A DNA stretch of 25,762 bases from SIG565 sp045601525 (lineage in GTDB: Bacteria; Bacillota; Clostridia; Oscillospirales; Acutalibacteraceae). The stretch is from the NCBI GenBank assembly GCA_045601525.1, contig JAZRZR010000090.1, positions 1 to 25,762 on the forward strand, written 5' to 3'. The position numbers and the translations under genes were made by a program. Of the stretch, positions 1 through 7,233 are shown piece by piece. Each line of letters starts with the position of its first letter. Within the stretch, counting starts at the first letter, position 1. The notes below the pieces were generated by a model. That model made no database searches, was not told the DNA's origin, and saw only the letters and a program-made list of their open reading frames with translations.

Positions 1-90
1 CATTGTAAGGTCTTTTCTCACTACTACTCCTCCAATATGATATAATAATTATAGTTATATATATAATACGACTTTTTTAAGGTCTTGTCA

Positions 91-122
91 AATAAAATAA
101 GCGCTCCCAAACGGGAACGCTT
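91..122 (-). terminator. Intrinsic terminator after groEL
   Basis: On the minus strand, just past the groEL stop, a 10-bp stem (arms at 99-108 and 113-122, one G-U pair) closes a 4-base loop. A T-rich tract follows (complement of 91-98). Its position directly after the last gene of the groESL unit supports a Rho-independent terminator. Positions 1-90 hold no gene that I can see. Confidence 0.8.
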
Positions 123-128
123 ATATTT

Positions 129-1760
129 TTAATACATTCCGCCCATACCGCCTGCGGCCGCAGGGGGTGCTACGGGTGTTTCTTCTTTTTTGTCAGCTAC
201 GAGCGACTCGGTTGTGAGCACCATTGAAGCCACACTGGCGGCATTTTCAAGTGCCGAACGGGTAACTTTTGTGGGGTCCACAATACCGGCCGAAATCATA
301 TCGGTGTATTCTTCCTTATATGCATCAAAGCCAAAGTTTGCGTTGCCGCTTGAAACAATACGGTCAACAATAACGCTACCCTCAAGACCCGCATTTTGTG
401 CGATTTGTCTGATAGGTGCCTCAAGCGCCTTAAGAACAATCGCAACACCTGTTTTCTCATCGCCTTCAGTTTCGGCTAAGAGGCTTGTAACTGCGGGGAT
501 TGTGCTAACCAAAGCGACACCACCGCCTGCTACAATGCCCTCTTCAACAGCGGCTTTGGTGGCTGCAAGAGCATCCTCGATGCGAAGTTTCTTATCCTTC
601 ATTTCGATTTCTGTAGCGGCGCCTACCTTAATTACTGCAACTCCGCCTGCAAGTTTAGCAAGTCTTTCCTGAAGTTTCTCACGGTCAAAATCAGAGGTTG
701 TGGTTTCGATTTGAGCTTTAATTTGACCAACCCTTGCGACTATCTCTTCGTTAGCGCCTGCGCCATCAACAATGATTGTATTGTCCTTGCTAACCTTGAT
801 TTGTCTTGCCTGACCTAACTGGTCAAGTGTTGCATCCTTAAGCTCAAGACCGAGCTCCTCTGTAATAACCTCACCGCCTGTGAGAATTGCAATATCACGA
901 AGCATTTCTTTTCTACGGTCACCAAAACCGGGAGCCTTAACTGCCGCGCATGCAAATGTACCACGAAGTTTATTGAGCACCAAGGTAGAGAGCGCTTCGT
1001 TTTCAATATCTTCGGCAATAATCAAAAGTTTTTTGCCAATTTGAACGATTTGCTCAAGTAACGGCAAAAGTTCTTGGATATTTGTGATTTTCTTATCGGT
1101 GATAAGAATTACCGGGTCATCAAGCACTGCTTCCATCTTATCGGTATCAGTTACGAGATAGGGGGATAAATAGCCACGGTCAAACTGCATACCCTCTACA
1201 ACCTCGGTATAGGTTTCGGCTGTTTTTGACTCCTCAACTGTAATAACACCATCGGCGCTTACCTTATCCATAGCCTCGGCGATAAGTTTACCGATATATT
1301 CATCACCCGATGACACAGCGGCAACACGGGCAATATCCTCGCTTCCGCTTACCTGTTGAGAATTTGAAATTACTGTTTTAATTGCGGTATCAACTGCTTT
1401 TTTAATACCCTTTTTAACAACCATAGGGTTAGCACCTGCCGCAACATTCTTCATACCCTCGCAAATAAGTGCCTGTGCTAAAACAGTAGCGGTTGTTGTA
1501 CCGTCACCAGCGGCATCGTTTGTTTTTACAGATACCTCTTTTACAAGCTGTGCGCCCATATTTTCAAACGGGTCATCAAGTTCGATTTCCTTTGCGATTG
1601 TAACACCGTCGTTAGTAATAAGGGGTGAGCCGTATTTTTTATCCAAAACAACATTTCTTCCCTTAGGACCAAGTGTTACCTTTACTGTATTTGCAAGCTG
1701 GTCAACACCTGCTTGAAGGGCCTTTCTTGCCTCTTCGCCGTAAATAATATCTTTAGCCAT
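129..1760 (-). CDS. groL: 60 kDa chaperonin GroEL
   Basis: Group I chaperonin subunit. It forms the double-ring cage that refolds cytosolic proteins with ATP and the GroES lid. The 543-aa protein has the usual family length. It opens with the typical segment around residues 1-35 (KDIIYGEEARKAL, then VTLGPKGRNVVL), carries the nucleotide-site DGTTTATVLAQ motif near residue 86, and ends in a flexible GGM-type tail (GGMGGMY). The start is an ATG with a GAGGTGA SD about 8 bases upstream. It lies 28 bases after groES, so the two are cotranscribed, and a terminator follows. Identification is by motif and full-length character; nothing looks broken. Confidence 0.98.
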   Translation of the reverse strand: MAKDIIYGEEARKALQAGVDQLANTVKVTLGPKGRNVVLDKKYGSPLITNDGVTIAKEIELDDPFENMGAQLVKEVSVKTNDAAGDGTTTATVLAQALICEGMKNVAAGANPMVVKKGIKKAVDTAIKTVISNSQQVSGSEDIARVAAVSSGDEYIGKLIAEAMDKVSADGVITVEESKTAETYTEVVEGMQFDRGYLSPYLVTDTDKMEAVLDDPVILITDKKITNIQELLPLLEQIVQIGKKLLIIAEDIENEALSTLVLNKLRGTFACAAVKAPGFGDRRKEMLRDIAILTGGEVITEELGLELKDATLDQLGQARQIKVSKDNTIIVDGAGANEEIVARVGQIKAQIETTTSDFDREKLQERLAKLAGGVAVIKVGAATEIEMKDKKLRIEDALAATKAAVEEGIVAGGGVALVSTIPAVTSLLAETEGDEKTGVAIVLKALEAPIRQIAQNAGLEGSVIVDRIVSSGNANFGFDAYKEEYTDMISAGIVDPTKVTRSALENAASVASMVLTTESLVADKKEETPVAPPAAAGGMGGMY

Positions 1761-1788
1761 AACTAAATCACCTCGAAATTTTATTCAA

Positions 1789-2073
1789 TTATTCAACGAT
1801 AGCCAAAACATCTGATTGGCGCAAAATGCAATATTCCTCGCCATCAATCTTAACCTCGTTGCCCGAATATTTACTGATAATTACTTTATCTCCTACCTTG
1901 AGATACATTCCAACCTCATTACCATCAACAATTCCGCCGGGACCTACCGCTACAACCTCAGCAATTTGAGGTTGTTCCTTTGCAGCCGATGTTAAAATAA
2001 TTCCGCCTTTTGTGGTTTCCTCCGCCGCTACGCGTTTAATAACCACCCTATCAGCTAAAGGTTTAATTTTCAT
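1789..2073 (-). CDS. groS: 10 kDa co-chaperonin GroES
   Basis: Co-chaperonin that forms a heptameric lid on GroEL. The 94-aa length is standard. The N-terminus (MKIKPLADRVVIKRV), the mobile-loop region with TKGGIILTSAAKEQPQ and the GDKVIISKYSG segment are typical of the family. The ATG is preceded by a strong GGAGG SD. It is the first gene of the groES-groEL pair and follows the lipid kinase gene after a 68-base gap. I could not find a CIRCE operator (TTAGCACTC/GAGTGCTAA) in that gap, which is unusual for a clostridial groESL unit. Confidence 0.97.
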   Translation of the reverse strand: MKIKPLADRVVIKRVAAEETTKGGIILTSAAKEQPQIAEVVAVGPGGIVDGNEVGMYLKVGDKVIISKYSGNEVKIDGEEYCILRQSDVLAIVE

Positions 2074-2114
2074 AAAAATACCTCCGTATCTAATCTTATT
2101 GATATGTTACAAAT

Positions 2115-2145
2115 AATATTTTAATACAAAATACCAAAAAATCAA
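2115..2145 (-). promoter_or_regulatory. Possible groESL promoter
   Basis: In the gap upstream of groES the minus strand reads TTGATT, about 16 bases, then TAAAAT, with the -35-like box overlapping the TGA stop of the preceding lipid kinase gene. The match to a sigma-A promoter is only moderate in a very AT-rich stretch, so this is tentative. No CIRCE-type inverted repeat accompanies it. Confidence 0.3.
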
Positions 2146-3071
2146 GTGGTTATCGCTTCTTTGATGGAAAATTTATCGGCAATTTTCTTAGGAAGCACAA
2201 AGCGAAGTCCCTTTTCAACCAACTCGAATTTTACCTTTTTCTTATATACAACCTCGCCATCAAGGGTTATGGGGAATTCCTTGTCGGCCTCAATTTCCAT
2301 AGATTTACATCTACCCATATTGCAGTAATCAAACCTGCCTTGTTCACCTTTTTCATAAGACTTCAAAAAAGCAGGAACCTTTAATTTTGAAATTGTTTTA
2401 ATAATCGTAAAGTCAAGTTCACCATCAAAGGGTGAAGCATTGGGAGCGCAAATATATCCTCCGCCATAAACAGGGCCGCTTGCACAAACTGCAAACAAAC
2501 AGTTTTGCAAAAACTCTTTTCCGTTATCGAGTTTAATTTTGAACTCCATACCAATTTTACCCAAAAAGAGTTTAATTATCGCAAGTTTATACGCCATACT
2601 GCCCGAAACCAAAGGTACTCTCTTAAACTTTTTCATACGGTCAGCAACTATGGCATCCATTCCTGCAGCACATTGATTGATACAGTAATACTCATCGGCC
2701 TTAATAATATCAACCTCGGTCTCAACGCCTTTTTCAATGTCCTCAAGGTCCATAAAGAGTTCTTTTTCTCCATAAAACTTAAGATAATCATTTGCCGAAC
2801 CACAGGGTATAACACCCAAAGCAACATTATCATAACCTACAATTGCATTAATAACCTCAAATGCAGTGCCCTCGCCGCCCGCGGCAAAAATACGCATTTG
2901 TTCCCCTGTTTTTGCCTCAAGTTCGGCTATTTCTTTTGCATGGCCTTGATATTCTGTAACATAAACCTTATAATCATTTCTTCCTGCAAAATGATTATTT
3001 ATCATTTCTAAAATATGCTCATTACCCTTGATTTTGCCCGCTGTAGGATTAACAATAAAAACATATCTCAT
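2142..3071 (-). CDS. Diacylglycerol kinase-family lipid kinase (YegS/DagK-like)
   Basis: Probable soluble lipid kinase of the DAGK catalytic-domain family, members of which phosphorylate diacylglycerol or related lipids at the membrane. The 309-aa protein starts with the family motif YVFIVNPTAGK (residues 3-13). The nucleotide-binding glycine-rich motif is at 65-69 and the second substrate/nucleotide loop (IPCGSANDY) is near residue 107. The glycine-rich motif reads GGEGT, where GGDGT is usual; the nucleotide sequence gives GAG there. The C-terminal beta-sandwich (LDGEVVYKKKVKFEL) is present. The start ATG lies one base after the upstream stop, and its SD (GGAGGA) is inside the last codons of the methyltransferase gene, so translation is probably coupled. 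The physiological lipid is not shown by the sequence. Confidence 0.88.
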   Translation of the reverse strand: MRYVFIVNPTAGKIKGNEHILEMINNHFAGRNDYKVYVTEYQGHAKEIAELEAKTGEQMRIFAAGGEGTAFEVINAIVGYDNVALGVIPCGSANDYLKFYGEKELFMDLEDIEKGVETEVDIIKADEYYCINQCAAGMDAIVADRMKKFKRVPLVSGSMAYKLAIIKLFLGKIGMEFKIKLDNGKEFLQNCLFAVCASGPVYGGGYICAPNASPFDGELDFTIIKTISKLKVPAFLKSYEKGEQGRFDYCNMGRCKSMEIEADKEFPITLDGEVVYKKKVKFELVEKGLRFVLPKKIADKFSIKEAITT

Positions 3072-3072
3072 T

Positions 3073-4197
3073 TTATTTTCCTCCGAAATACATAAACAAC
3101 TGACATTTTATCATACCGTTATAAAGTTTGCGGCGCTTATCCGCCACTTGACCAAAAAACTTTTCAAACTCATCGTGTGGGCTTATAATACTGTATTTTT
3201 TGCCCTGTTCTAAAACAAACTTTTCGCCCATAACTCTATAAAGTTGTTCTGCGGCAGTTATATCAAGCAATCTTTCCCCATAGGGCGGATTAGTAATAAG
3301 CGAAGTTCTGCCTGTGGCAATTTGAAAATCTTTAATATCGGCTTTCTTAACCGTTATCAATTTTTCAACGCCGGCCTTTTTTGCGTTTTGCTTTGTAAGT
3401 TCTATCGCATTATCATCTATATCAAAACCAAAGGCTCTGAAATCCACATTACGATTTATTTTCCCAATCGCTTCGCTTCTTTCCTCACGCCAAGCGTTTT
3501 CGGGAATAAAACCATACTTTTCGCCCGCAAAAAATCGGTTAAGACCTGGGGCTGTTTTGGTTGCCATCAAAGCAGCCTCTATAAGAATAGTGCCCGAGCC
3601 ACAAAACGGGTCGTATAAAACAGTATCAGGAAAAATGCGGTTCAAATCACACATAGCGGCTGCAAGTGTCTCTTTAAGCGGCGCATCATTTGAATTTCGC
3701 CTATATCCTCTTTTATGCAGCCCTTCACCCGAGGTATCCATCATAACAGTTACTATATCCTTCATAATGGAAAAACGAATTCTGATTTCAGGGCCTGTTT
3801 CCTCAAACCAAGAAATGTTGTATCTGCTCTTCAGGCGTTCTACAATTGCTTTTTTTATGATAGACTGACAGTCCGGTATTGAAAAAAGTGCTGAATTAAG
3901 GCTCCATCCGTTAACGGGAAATGCATCTCTTTTAGCAATAAATTTTTCCCACGGAAGTGCTTTTACACCCTCAAAAAGCTCTGTAAAACTTGTAGCCTTA
4001 AATTCGCCTACGCTTATTAAAACTCTTTCAGCAAAGCGAGAATTGATATTCGCTTTTGCCAATGTATTATAGTCCCCCTCAAAAAGAACCCTACCGTTTT
4101 GCGCCTCAACACCATTTATATTTAAGCGGCGCAATTCATCGGCAAGGATACCCTCGGTTCCAAAAAGACAAGGGGCAACCATCTTGATTTTTGCCAT
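3073..4197 (-). CDS. THUMP-domain 23S rRNA guanine-N2 methyltransferase (RlmL N-half/YpsC-like)
   Basis: SAM-dependent RNA methyltransferase of the RlmL-N/YpsC group, which makes m2G in 23S rRNA in characterised relatives. Of the 374 residues, about 1-155 form the N-terminal ferredoxin-like and THUMP RNA-binding part. About 165-374 form the Rossmann methyltransferase with DPFCGSGT (196-203, SAM motif I) and NPPYG (303-307, catalytic motif IV). There is no C-terminal RlmK domain, as in Firmicutes orthologues. The ATG has a TAGGAG SD about 6 bases upstream. It sits immediately downstream of a terminator that follows yabR, and leads into the lipid kinase and groESL. The exact target nucleotide is inferred from the family only. 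Confidence 0.9.
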   Translation of the reverse strand: MAKIKMVAPCLFGTEGILADELRRLNINGVEAQNGRVLFEGDYNTLAKANINSRFAERVLISVGEFKATSFTELFEGVKALPWEKFIAKRDAFPVNGWSLNSALFSIPDCQSIIKKAIVERLKSRYNISWFEETGPEIRIRFSIMKDIVTVMMDTSGEGLHKRGYRRNSNDAPLKETLAAAMCDLNRIFPDTVLYDPFCGSGTILIEAALMATKTAPGLNRFFAGEKYGFIPENAWREERSEAIGKINRNVDFRAFGFDIDDNAIELTKQNAKKAGVEKLITVKKADIKDFQIATGRTSLITNPPYGERLLDITAAEQLYRVMGEKFVLEQGKKYSIISPHDEFEKFFGQVADKRRKLYNGMIKCQLFMYFGGK

Positions 4198-4224
4198 TTT
4201 ATACTCCTAAATTTGTATTACTCT

Positions 4225-4252
4225 CAAAAAACGACGGACCGTTAAGTCCGCC
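4225..4252 (-). terminator. Intrinsic terminator after yabR
   Basis: On the minus strand a 7-bp stem (arms 4246-4252 and 4233-4239, one G-U pair) with a 6-base loop is followed by GTTTTTTG (complement of 4225-4232). It starts within 10 bases of the yabR stop codon. The next gene's SD and ATG begin only about 20-30 bases later, so any promoter for that gene must overlap the hairpin or lie upstream, or there is read-through. Confidence 0.75.
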
Positions 4253-4259
4253 GCAATTA

Positions 4260-4694
4260 TTACTTTACACCTGCACCGCGTTTGTTACGACGAGCGTCGG
4301 GATTTTTTCTCTTAAGGTCAGAAAACTTTTCCTCACTTGTCATTTTGAATTTATTCATCATTTCTTCAAATGAAGCGGGCTCGCTTTTCTTTTCGCCCCA
4401 CACATAAGAATTATCGGGCTTTGGGGCCTCATACTCACGCTTTTTGGGTTGAATCGGACGCTCAGCCGCACGCTTAATGCTAAGACTGATTTTACCGTCT
4501 TCTGATATATTAAGCACCTTCATTTTGACCACATCGTTTTCTTTAACATGGTCACGAATTTCACTTACAAATGTTTGTGAAACCTCCGAAATATGTACCA
4601 TACCTGTTTTCGAATCGCCTAAATCAACAAAAACGCCGAATTTTGTTATGCCAGTAATTTTGCCTTCTACAATTTGTCCGATTGCCAGTTCCAT
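4260..4694 (-). CDS. yabR: S1 RNA-binding domain protein YabR
   Basis: Small cytosolic RNA-binding protein of the YabR/general stress protein 13 group. Residues about 1-72 are a single S1 (OB-fold) domain: it begins LAIGQIVEGKITGITKFGVFVDLG, continues GMVHISEVS and closes with KISLSIK. The remainder, about 75-144, is charged and ends in a basic tail (RRNKRG) likely to contact RNA. Its place directly downstream of divIC matches the Bacillus divIC-yabR order, which is why I use the symbol. The nearest SD-like run (AGGGGGA) is 13-14 bases from the ATG, rather far, but there is no better in-frame start. A terminator follows. Confidence 0.85.
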   Translation of the reverse strand: MELAIGQIVEGKITGITKFGVFVDLGDSKTGMVHISEVSQTFVSEIRDHVKENDVVKMKVLNISEDGKISLSIKRAAERPIQPKKREYEAPKPDNSYVWGEKKSEPASFEEMMNKFKMTSEEKFSDLKRKNPDARRNKRGAGVK

Positions 4695-4727
4695 TGCTGT
4701 GAAAAAGTCCCCCTAAAATGCCGTTGC

Positions 4728-5015
4728 CTAATTGCCCGAATTATCTATATAAACCTGCTCATCAGCATAAACATATCCAAGGCGCTCGCGTGCCGCCTTT
4801 TCTATAATCTCGTTTTCAGAGCCTTCAAGCAATTCCACAAGTCCCGCGATGTCTGCATTGAGCTTATCCTTTTGCGCTTGCAAAGATTTAAGCTCATTTT
4901 GTTTTTCAAGCAAATTGCCCCAAAGACCGCATAGGGTAACAAGCATATAAACAGCCAAGCCGAAAATAGCAACACGCAAAATGATACTGCCGTTATTTTT
5001 ACGCCCTTTAGCCAT
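4728..5015 (-). CDS. divIC: Septum formation initiator, FtsB/DivIC family
   Basis: Bitopic divisome protein. The FtsB/DivIC family pairs with FtsL/DivIB at the septum and helps activate septal peptidoglycan synthesis. The 95-aa protein has a short basic cytosolic start (AKGRKNN), one membrane segment at about 12-32 and a predicted coiled coil at about 35-65 rich in Leu/Gln/Lys/Glu. Its C-terminus carries the family signature EKAARERLGYV. It lies between yabQ and yabR as in Bacillus. The ATG has a strong GGAGG SD, and a promoter-like element ends inside the 3' end of yabQ, so it may also be expressed outside sporulation. Confidence 0.9.
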   Translation of the reverse strand: MAKGRKNNGSIILRVAIFGLAVYMLVTLCGLWGNLLEKQNELKSLQAQKDKLNADIAGLVELLEGSENEIIEKAARERLGYVYADEQVYIDNSGN

Positions 5016-5055
5016 ACTGCGTTCCTCCGTTTTTATTGGGTTTTGCTCAATAAAT

Positions 5056-5085
5056 ATTATATACTAACTATACCTCTTGTTTCAA
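5056..5085 (-). promoter_or_regulatory. Sigma-A-type promoter for divIC
   Basis: On the minus strand TTGAAA (5080-5085), an 18-base spacer and TATAAT (5056-5061) lie 41 bases before the divIC start. The -35 box is within the last codons of yabQ. An independent vegetative promoter makes sense because divIC is needed in growing cells while yabP/yabQ are sporulation genes. Confidence 0.55.
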
Positions 5086-5526
5086 GTTATTTTTTCGATG
5101 TTTTGGCTTTTTTTGTATTTTTTTTGCGTTTTCCACGATTTTTTTAACCGTTCCTGAAATTCTTGCAAGATATTTTTCAAAAAACAACTTTATCTTACGG
5201 AAAATCTCAAAAATGAAAGAAATAATTTTAACAAAAAATCGGCAAATATATTTTGAAATTAAAAGACTCCAAACCACAAAGCCTAAGAAAATCGGCAAAA
5301 GAACATACGCCCTTATTTCTCCCCTTGAAAAGGCCAGTAAAAACAGGAAAGTTACAAGTGATATTAAGAAAAAATAGACTACATCCTGAAAAAACACTGC
5401 TAACCTATTGCTCTTTTTTACCCTGCGCCATGCTTTTACAAGATCATACAAAAAGGCAAAGCCAAGACCTAACAAAAAAGAAACTATTATTGAAAGCAGT
5501 TGGAAATTCGAATTGACAGGACTCAT
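5068..5526 (-). CDS. yabQ: Spore cortex biosynthesis protein YabQ
   Basis: Integral membrane protein; the YabQ family is required for spore cortex formation in Bacillus and localises to the forespore membrane. The 152-aa protein shows three hydrophobic segments at about 9-29, 45-66 and 72-92. The family-like LLGLGFAFLYDLVKAWRR region spans the first helix and following loop. A long, very basic tail (about 100-152) is rich in Lys/Arg/Phe. The ATG follows the yabP stop by two bases and has a CAGGT SD overlapping the end of yabP. Membrane topology and the yabP neighbour support the call; sequence similarity alone is modest, as is normal for YabQ. Confidence 0.82.
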   Translation of the reverse strand: MSPVNSNFQLLSIIVSFLLGLGFAFLYDLVKAWRRVKKSNRLAVFFQDVVYFFLISLVTFLFLLAFSRGEIRAYVLLPIFLGFVVWSLLISKYICRFFVKIISFIFEIFRKIKLFFEKYLARISGTVKKIVENAKKIQKKPKHRKNNLKQEV

Positions 5527-5528
5527 AG

Positions 5529-5795
5529 TTACCTGAAAATTTTAGATAAAAGACTGCTTTTTTTAGTGTCGGTAGTATATACAAATGCTACAATCAGTCC
5601 ATCTATTTCAATATCGCCCTTATCTACGCTGAAACTTTCGATCTTAAGGTCGTTACCCCGTATTGCAAGGTTGCCCATTTCGGTTACCAAATCTATCTCC
5701 TCGCTATTGAAAATCAATACATCCTTTACCCCTTTTATCACCGCTTTTTTTCTATTCTCAATGATTATATTGTGTAATGGCCTAAGTTCCTCCAT
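5529..5795 (-). CDS. yabP: Sporulation protein YabP
   Basis: Small soluble sporulation protein of the YabP/YqfC family, linked genetically with YabQ to spore cortex formation. The 88-aa protein carries the characteristic pattern of short beta-strands: RKKAVIKGVKDVLIFNSEEIDLVTE, then GNLAIRGNDLKIESFSVDKGDIEIDG (described in pieces, residues about 15-68). It is followed by yabQ with a two-base gap. The ATG has an AGAGGTG SD spaced by a T run. Between rqcP and yabP lies an AT-only inverted repeat at 5812-5831. I could not identify a convincing sigma-E promoter. Confidence 0.87.
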   Translation of the reverse strand: MEELRPLHNIIIENRKKAVIKGVKDVLIFNSEEIDLVTEMGNLAIRGNDLKIESFSVDKGDIEIDGLIVAFVYTTDTKKSSLLSKIFR

Positions 5796-5848
5796 AATAA
5801 AAAAACACCTCTTAATAAAATACTATTAAGAAATGCTTATTTTATGAT

Positions 5849-6091
5849 TTAATATACAATTTTATAGAGGGTTTGAGCCTCTTCTTTTTTAATAACCTCG
5901 GCAACGGATAGCACCTGAACCTTTACATTTCTTGCGCCGAAGCTTATCTCTATAATATCATTCTCCTTGACATCATAGGAAGCCCTTGCCGTTTTGCCGT
6001 TTACTGTCACACGCCCGGCATCACAAGCCTCGTTCGCTACCGTACGGCGTTTGATAATACGGGAAACCTTAAGATATTTATCTAATCTCAT
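5849..6091 (-). CDS. rqcP: S4-domain RNA-binding protein RqcP (YabO)
   Basis: Small S4-domain protein of the Hsp15/RqcP family. In Bacillus RqcP binds 50S-peptidyl-tRNA complexes and works with RqcH in Ala-tailing of stalled nascent chains. The 80-aa product has the S4 fold signature: MRLDKYLKVSRIIKRR, then ANEACDAGRVTVNGK and VKENDIIEI. I place the start at the ATG at 6091. An in-frame GTG three codons upstream is part of the AGGTGG SD and is unlikely to be the start. Located between hup and yabP, as in the Bacillus yabO-yabP order. Confidence 0.88.
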   Translation of the reverse strand: MRLDKYLKVSRIIKRRTVANEACDAGRVTVNGKTARASYDVKENDIIEISFGARNVKVQVLSVAEVIKKEEAQTLYKIVY

Positions 6092-6111
6092 AAAAACCAC
6101 CTAATAGAGTT

Positions 6112-6134
6112 AAAGCCGCCTTAAAGGCGGCTTT
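6112..6134. terminator. GC-rich hairpin between hup and rqcP
   Basis: Perfect 9-bp stem with arms at 6112-6120 and 6126-6134 and loop ttaaa. It lies after the hup stop and before the rqcP SD. On the minus strand it is followed only by TTTAACTC, so termination in the direction of the genes is probably partial. A partial terminator here would give high hup mRNA and lower rqcP-yabP expression. RNA-stabilising or processing roles are also possible. Confidence 0.5.
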
Positions 6135-6149
6135 TCGCTAAAACAAAAA

Positions 6150-6422
6150 TTACTTAACAGCGTCTTTGAATGCCTTACCTGCTTTGAATACAGGAGTCTT
6201 AGAAGCAGCAATCTTGATAGGCTGTTTGGTAAGAGGATTGATACCGTTGCGAGCTGCACGTGTGCGAGCCTCAAATGTACCGAAACCAACAAGAGCAACT
6301 TTGCCGCCCTTCTTAACTTCAGCTTCAACAGTGTCAATGAAAGCTGCTAAAGCTTTCTCTGCGTCCTTTTTAGCAATGCCTGCCTTTTCAGCAATAGCTA
6401 CTACCAATTCTGTTTTGTTCAT
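6150..6422 (-). CDS. hup: HU family DNA-binding protein
   Basis: Histone-like nucleoid protein that dimerises and bends DNA. The 90-aa length is exact for HU. It has the helical base (NKTELVVAIAEKAGIAKKDAEKAL) and the beta-arm region with GFGTFEARTRAARNGINPLTKQPI, which includes the family signature and the intercalating Pro of the arm. The ending KAFKDAVK is typical. The ATG has a strong TTGGAGGT SD. It sits between mazG and rqcP, an arrangement shared by many Clostridia but not by Bacillus, where the HU gene is elsewhere. Confidence 0.97.
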   Translation of the reverse strand: MNKTELVVAIAEKAGIAKKDAEKALAAFIDTVEAEVKKGGKVALVGFGTFEARTRAARNGINPLTKQPIKIAASKTPVFKAGKAFKDAVK

Positions 6423-6448
6423 TTTGAGTTACCTCCAAAATTTTATTT

Positions 6449-7189
6449 CTAACGGAAATCCGTTGGAATTACATCCTTAATGTTACTTGCCTCGAGTTTC
6501 GCCTTTTCTTCAAAGGTCTCAAACTCATTTATAAAAGCGGTTGTTTTTTTGTTCAATGCTTCCTCGCTATCGGTTTTATATTGAGCCGAAAGTGCTACCG
6601 CATTAAACAAAAATTCGCCGTATGCATTAGCAAAACTATCTTCATTTGCATTTTTTAATCTATTGAAAGAATTTTCCAGTTCAAAGAGGCACTTCTCCTT
6701 ATCGCCTAGAGAAAGACCCGCCTTTTGATAACGTTTTTGAACCTTTTGAGCACGCATTAGTGCAGGATATGCCATCGGGACACTCCTTAGAGTATCGGTA
6801 AAAGAGTGTTGGCTTTTTTCCTCGCGTTTTATTTTCTCCCAGTTTATCAAAACCTCATCGGAATTTTTAACGCTCACATCACCGAAAACGTGTGGGTGGC
6901 GCAAAATCATTTTCTCTGCCACGCCGTTTATAACATCATTAACATTAAAACTACCGACTTCAGCCGCCATTTGAGAATGCATAAGTATTTGTAAAAGGAC
7001 ATCCCCTAATTCTTCGCACAAATCGGTATCGTTTTTATTATCTATTGCATCAACCGCTTCATAGGTTTCTTCAATAAATTCATTGCGGATTGACTCGTGA
7101 GTTTGCTCAGCATCCCAAGGACAACCTCCCGGAGCACGTAAAAGACGAACAATCTCTACAAATTCATCAAATGTGTATTGTTTTTTCAT
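6449..7189 (-). CDS. mazG: Nucleoside triphosphate pyrophosphohydrolase MazG
   Basis: All-alpha NTP pyrophosphatase that hydrolyses (d)NTPs to NMP and PPi in a house-cleaning role. The N-terminal domain shows LLRAPGGCPWD and the Mg-binding residues EFIEETYE and EELGDVLLQ, followed by the RHPHVFGD segment and WEKIKREEK. The second MazG half with MRAQKVQKR is degenerate, as usual. It lacks the N-terminal tetrapyrrole-methylase domain found in Bacillus YabN. I use the ATG at 7189 (246 aa). An in-frame TTG at 7225 would add 12 residues. Neither has a recognisable SD, which is odd in this window. It heads the yab-divIC cluster. Confidence 0.9.
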   Translation of the reverse strand: MKKQYTFDEFVEIVRLLRAPGGCPWDAEQTHESIRNEFIEETYEAVDAIDNKNDTDLCEELGDVLLQILMHSQMAAEVGSFNVNDVINGVAEKMILRHPHVFGDVSVKNSDEVLINWEKIKREEKSQHSFTDTLRSVPMAYPALMRAQKVQKRYQKAGLSLGDKEKCLFELENSFNRLKNANEDSFANAYGEFLFNAVALSAQYKTDSEEALNKKTTAFINEFETFEEKAKLEASNIKDVIPTDFR

Positions 7190-7233
7190 ATATATAAATT
7201 TACCATATTTTATGCCAAAAATCAACTATTTCT

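Noticed and set aside
190..672. 160-aa plus-strand ORF opposite groEL
   Set aside because: Lies wholly antisense to a certain groEL gene, with a low-complexity Ser/Ala/Thr composition and no SD; a shadow of groEL codon bias.
2505..3011. 168-aa plus-strand ORF opposite the lipid kinase gene
   Set aside because: Antisense to a well-supported gene, has no recognisable domain or SD, and its residue composition (Ile, Asn, Phe, Cys rich) is typical of a reverse-strand reading.
5812..5831. AT-only hairpin upstream of yabP as a terminator
   Set aside because: The 7-bp stem has only two G-C pairs at best and is separated from the T run by the SD; too weak to call a terminator. It may be chance or a minor leader structure.
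6110..6337. 75-aa minus-strand ORF overlapping hup in another frame
   Set aside because: Out-of-frame shadow of HU with a Leu/Arg-rich translation; HU itself is certain and fills the region.
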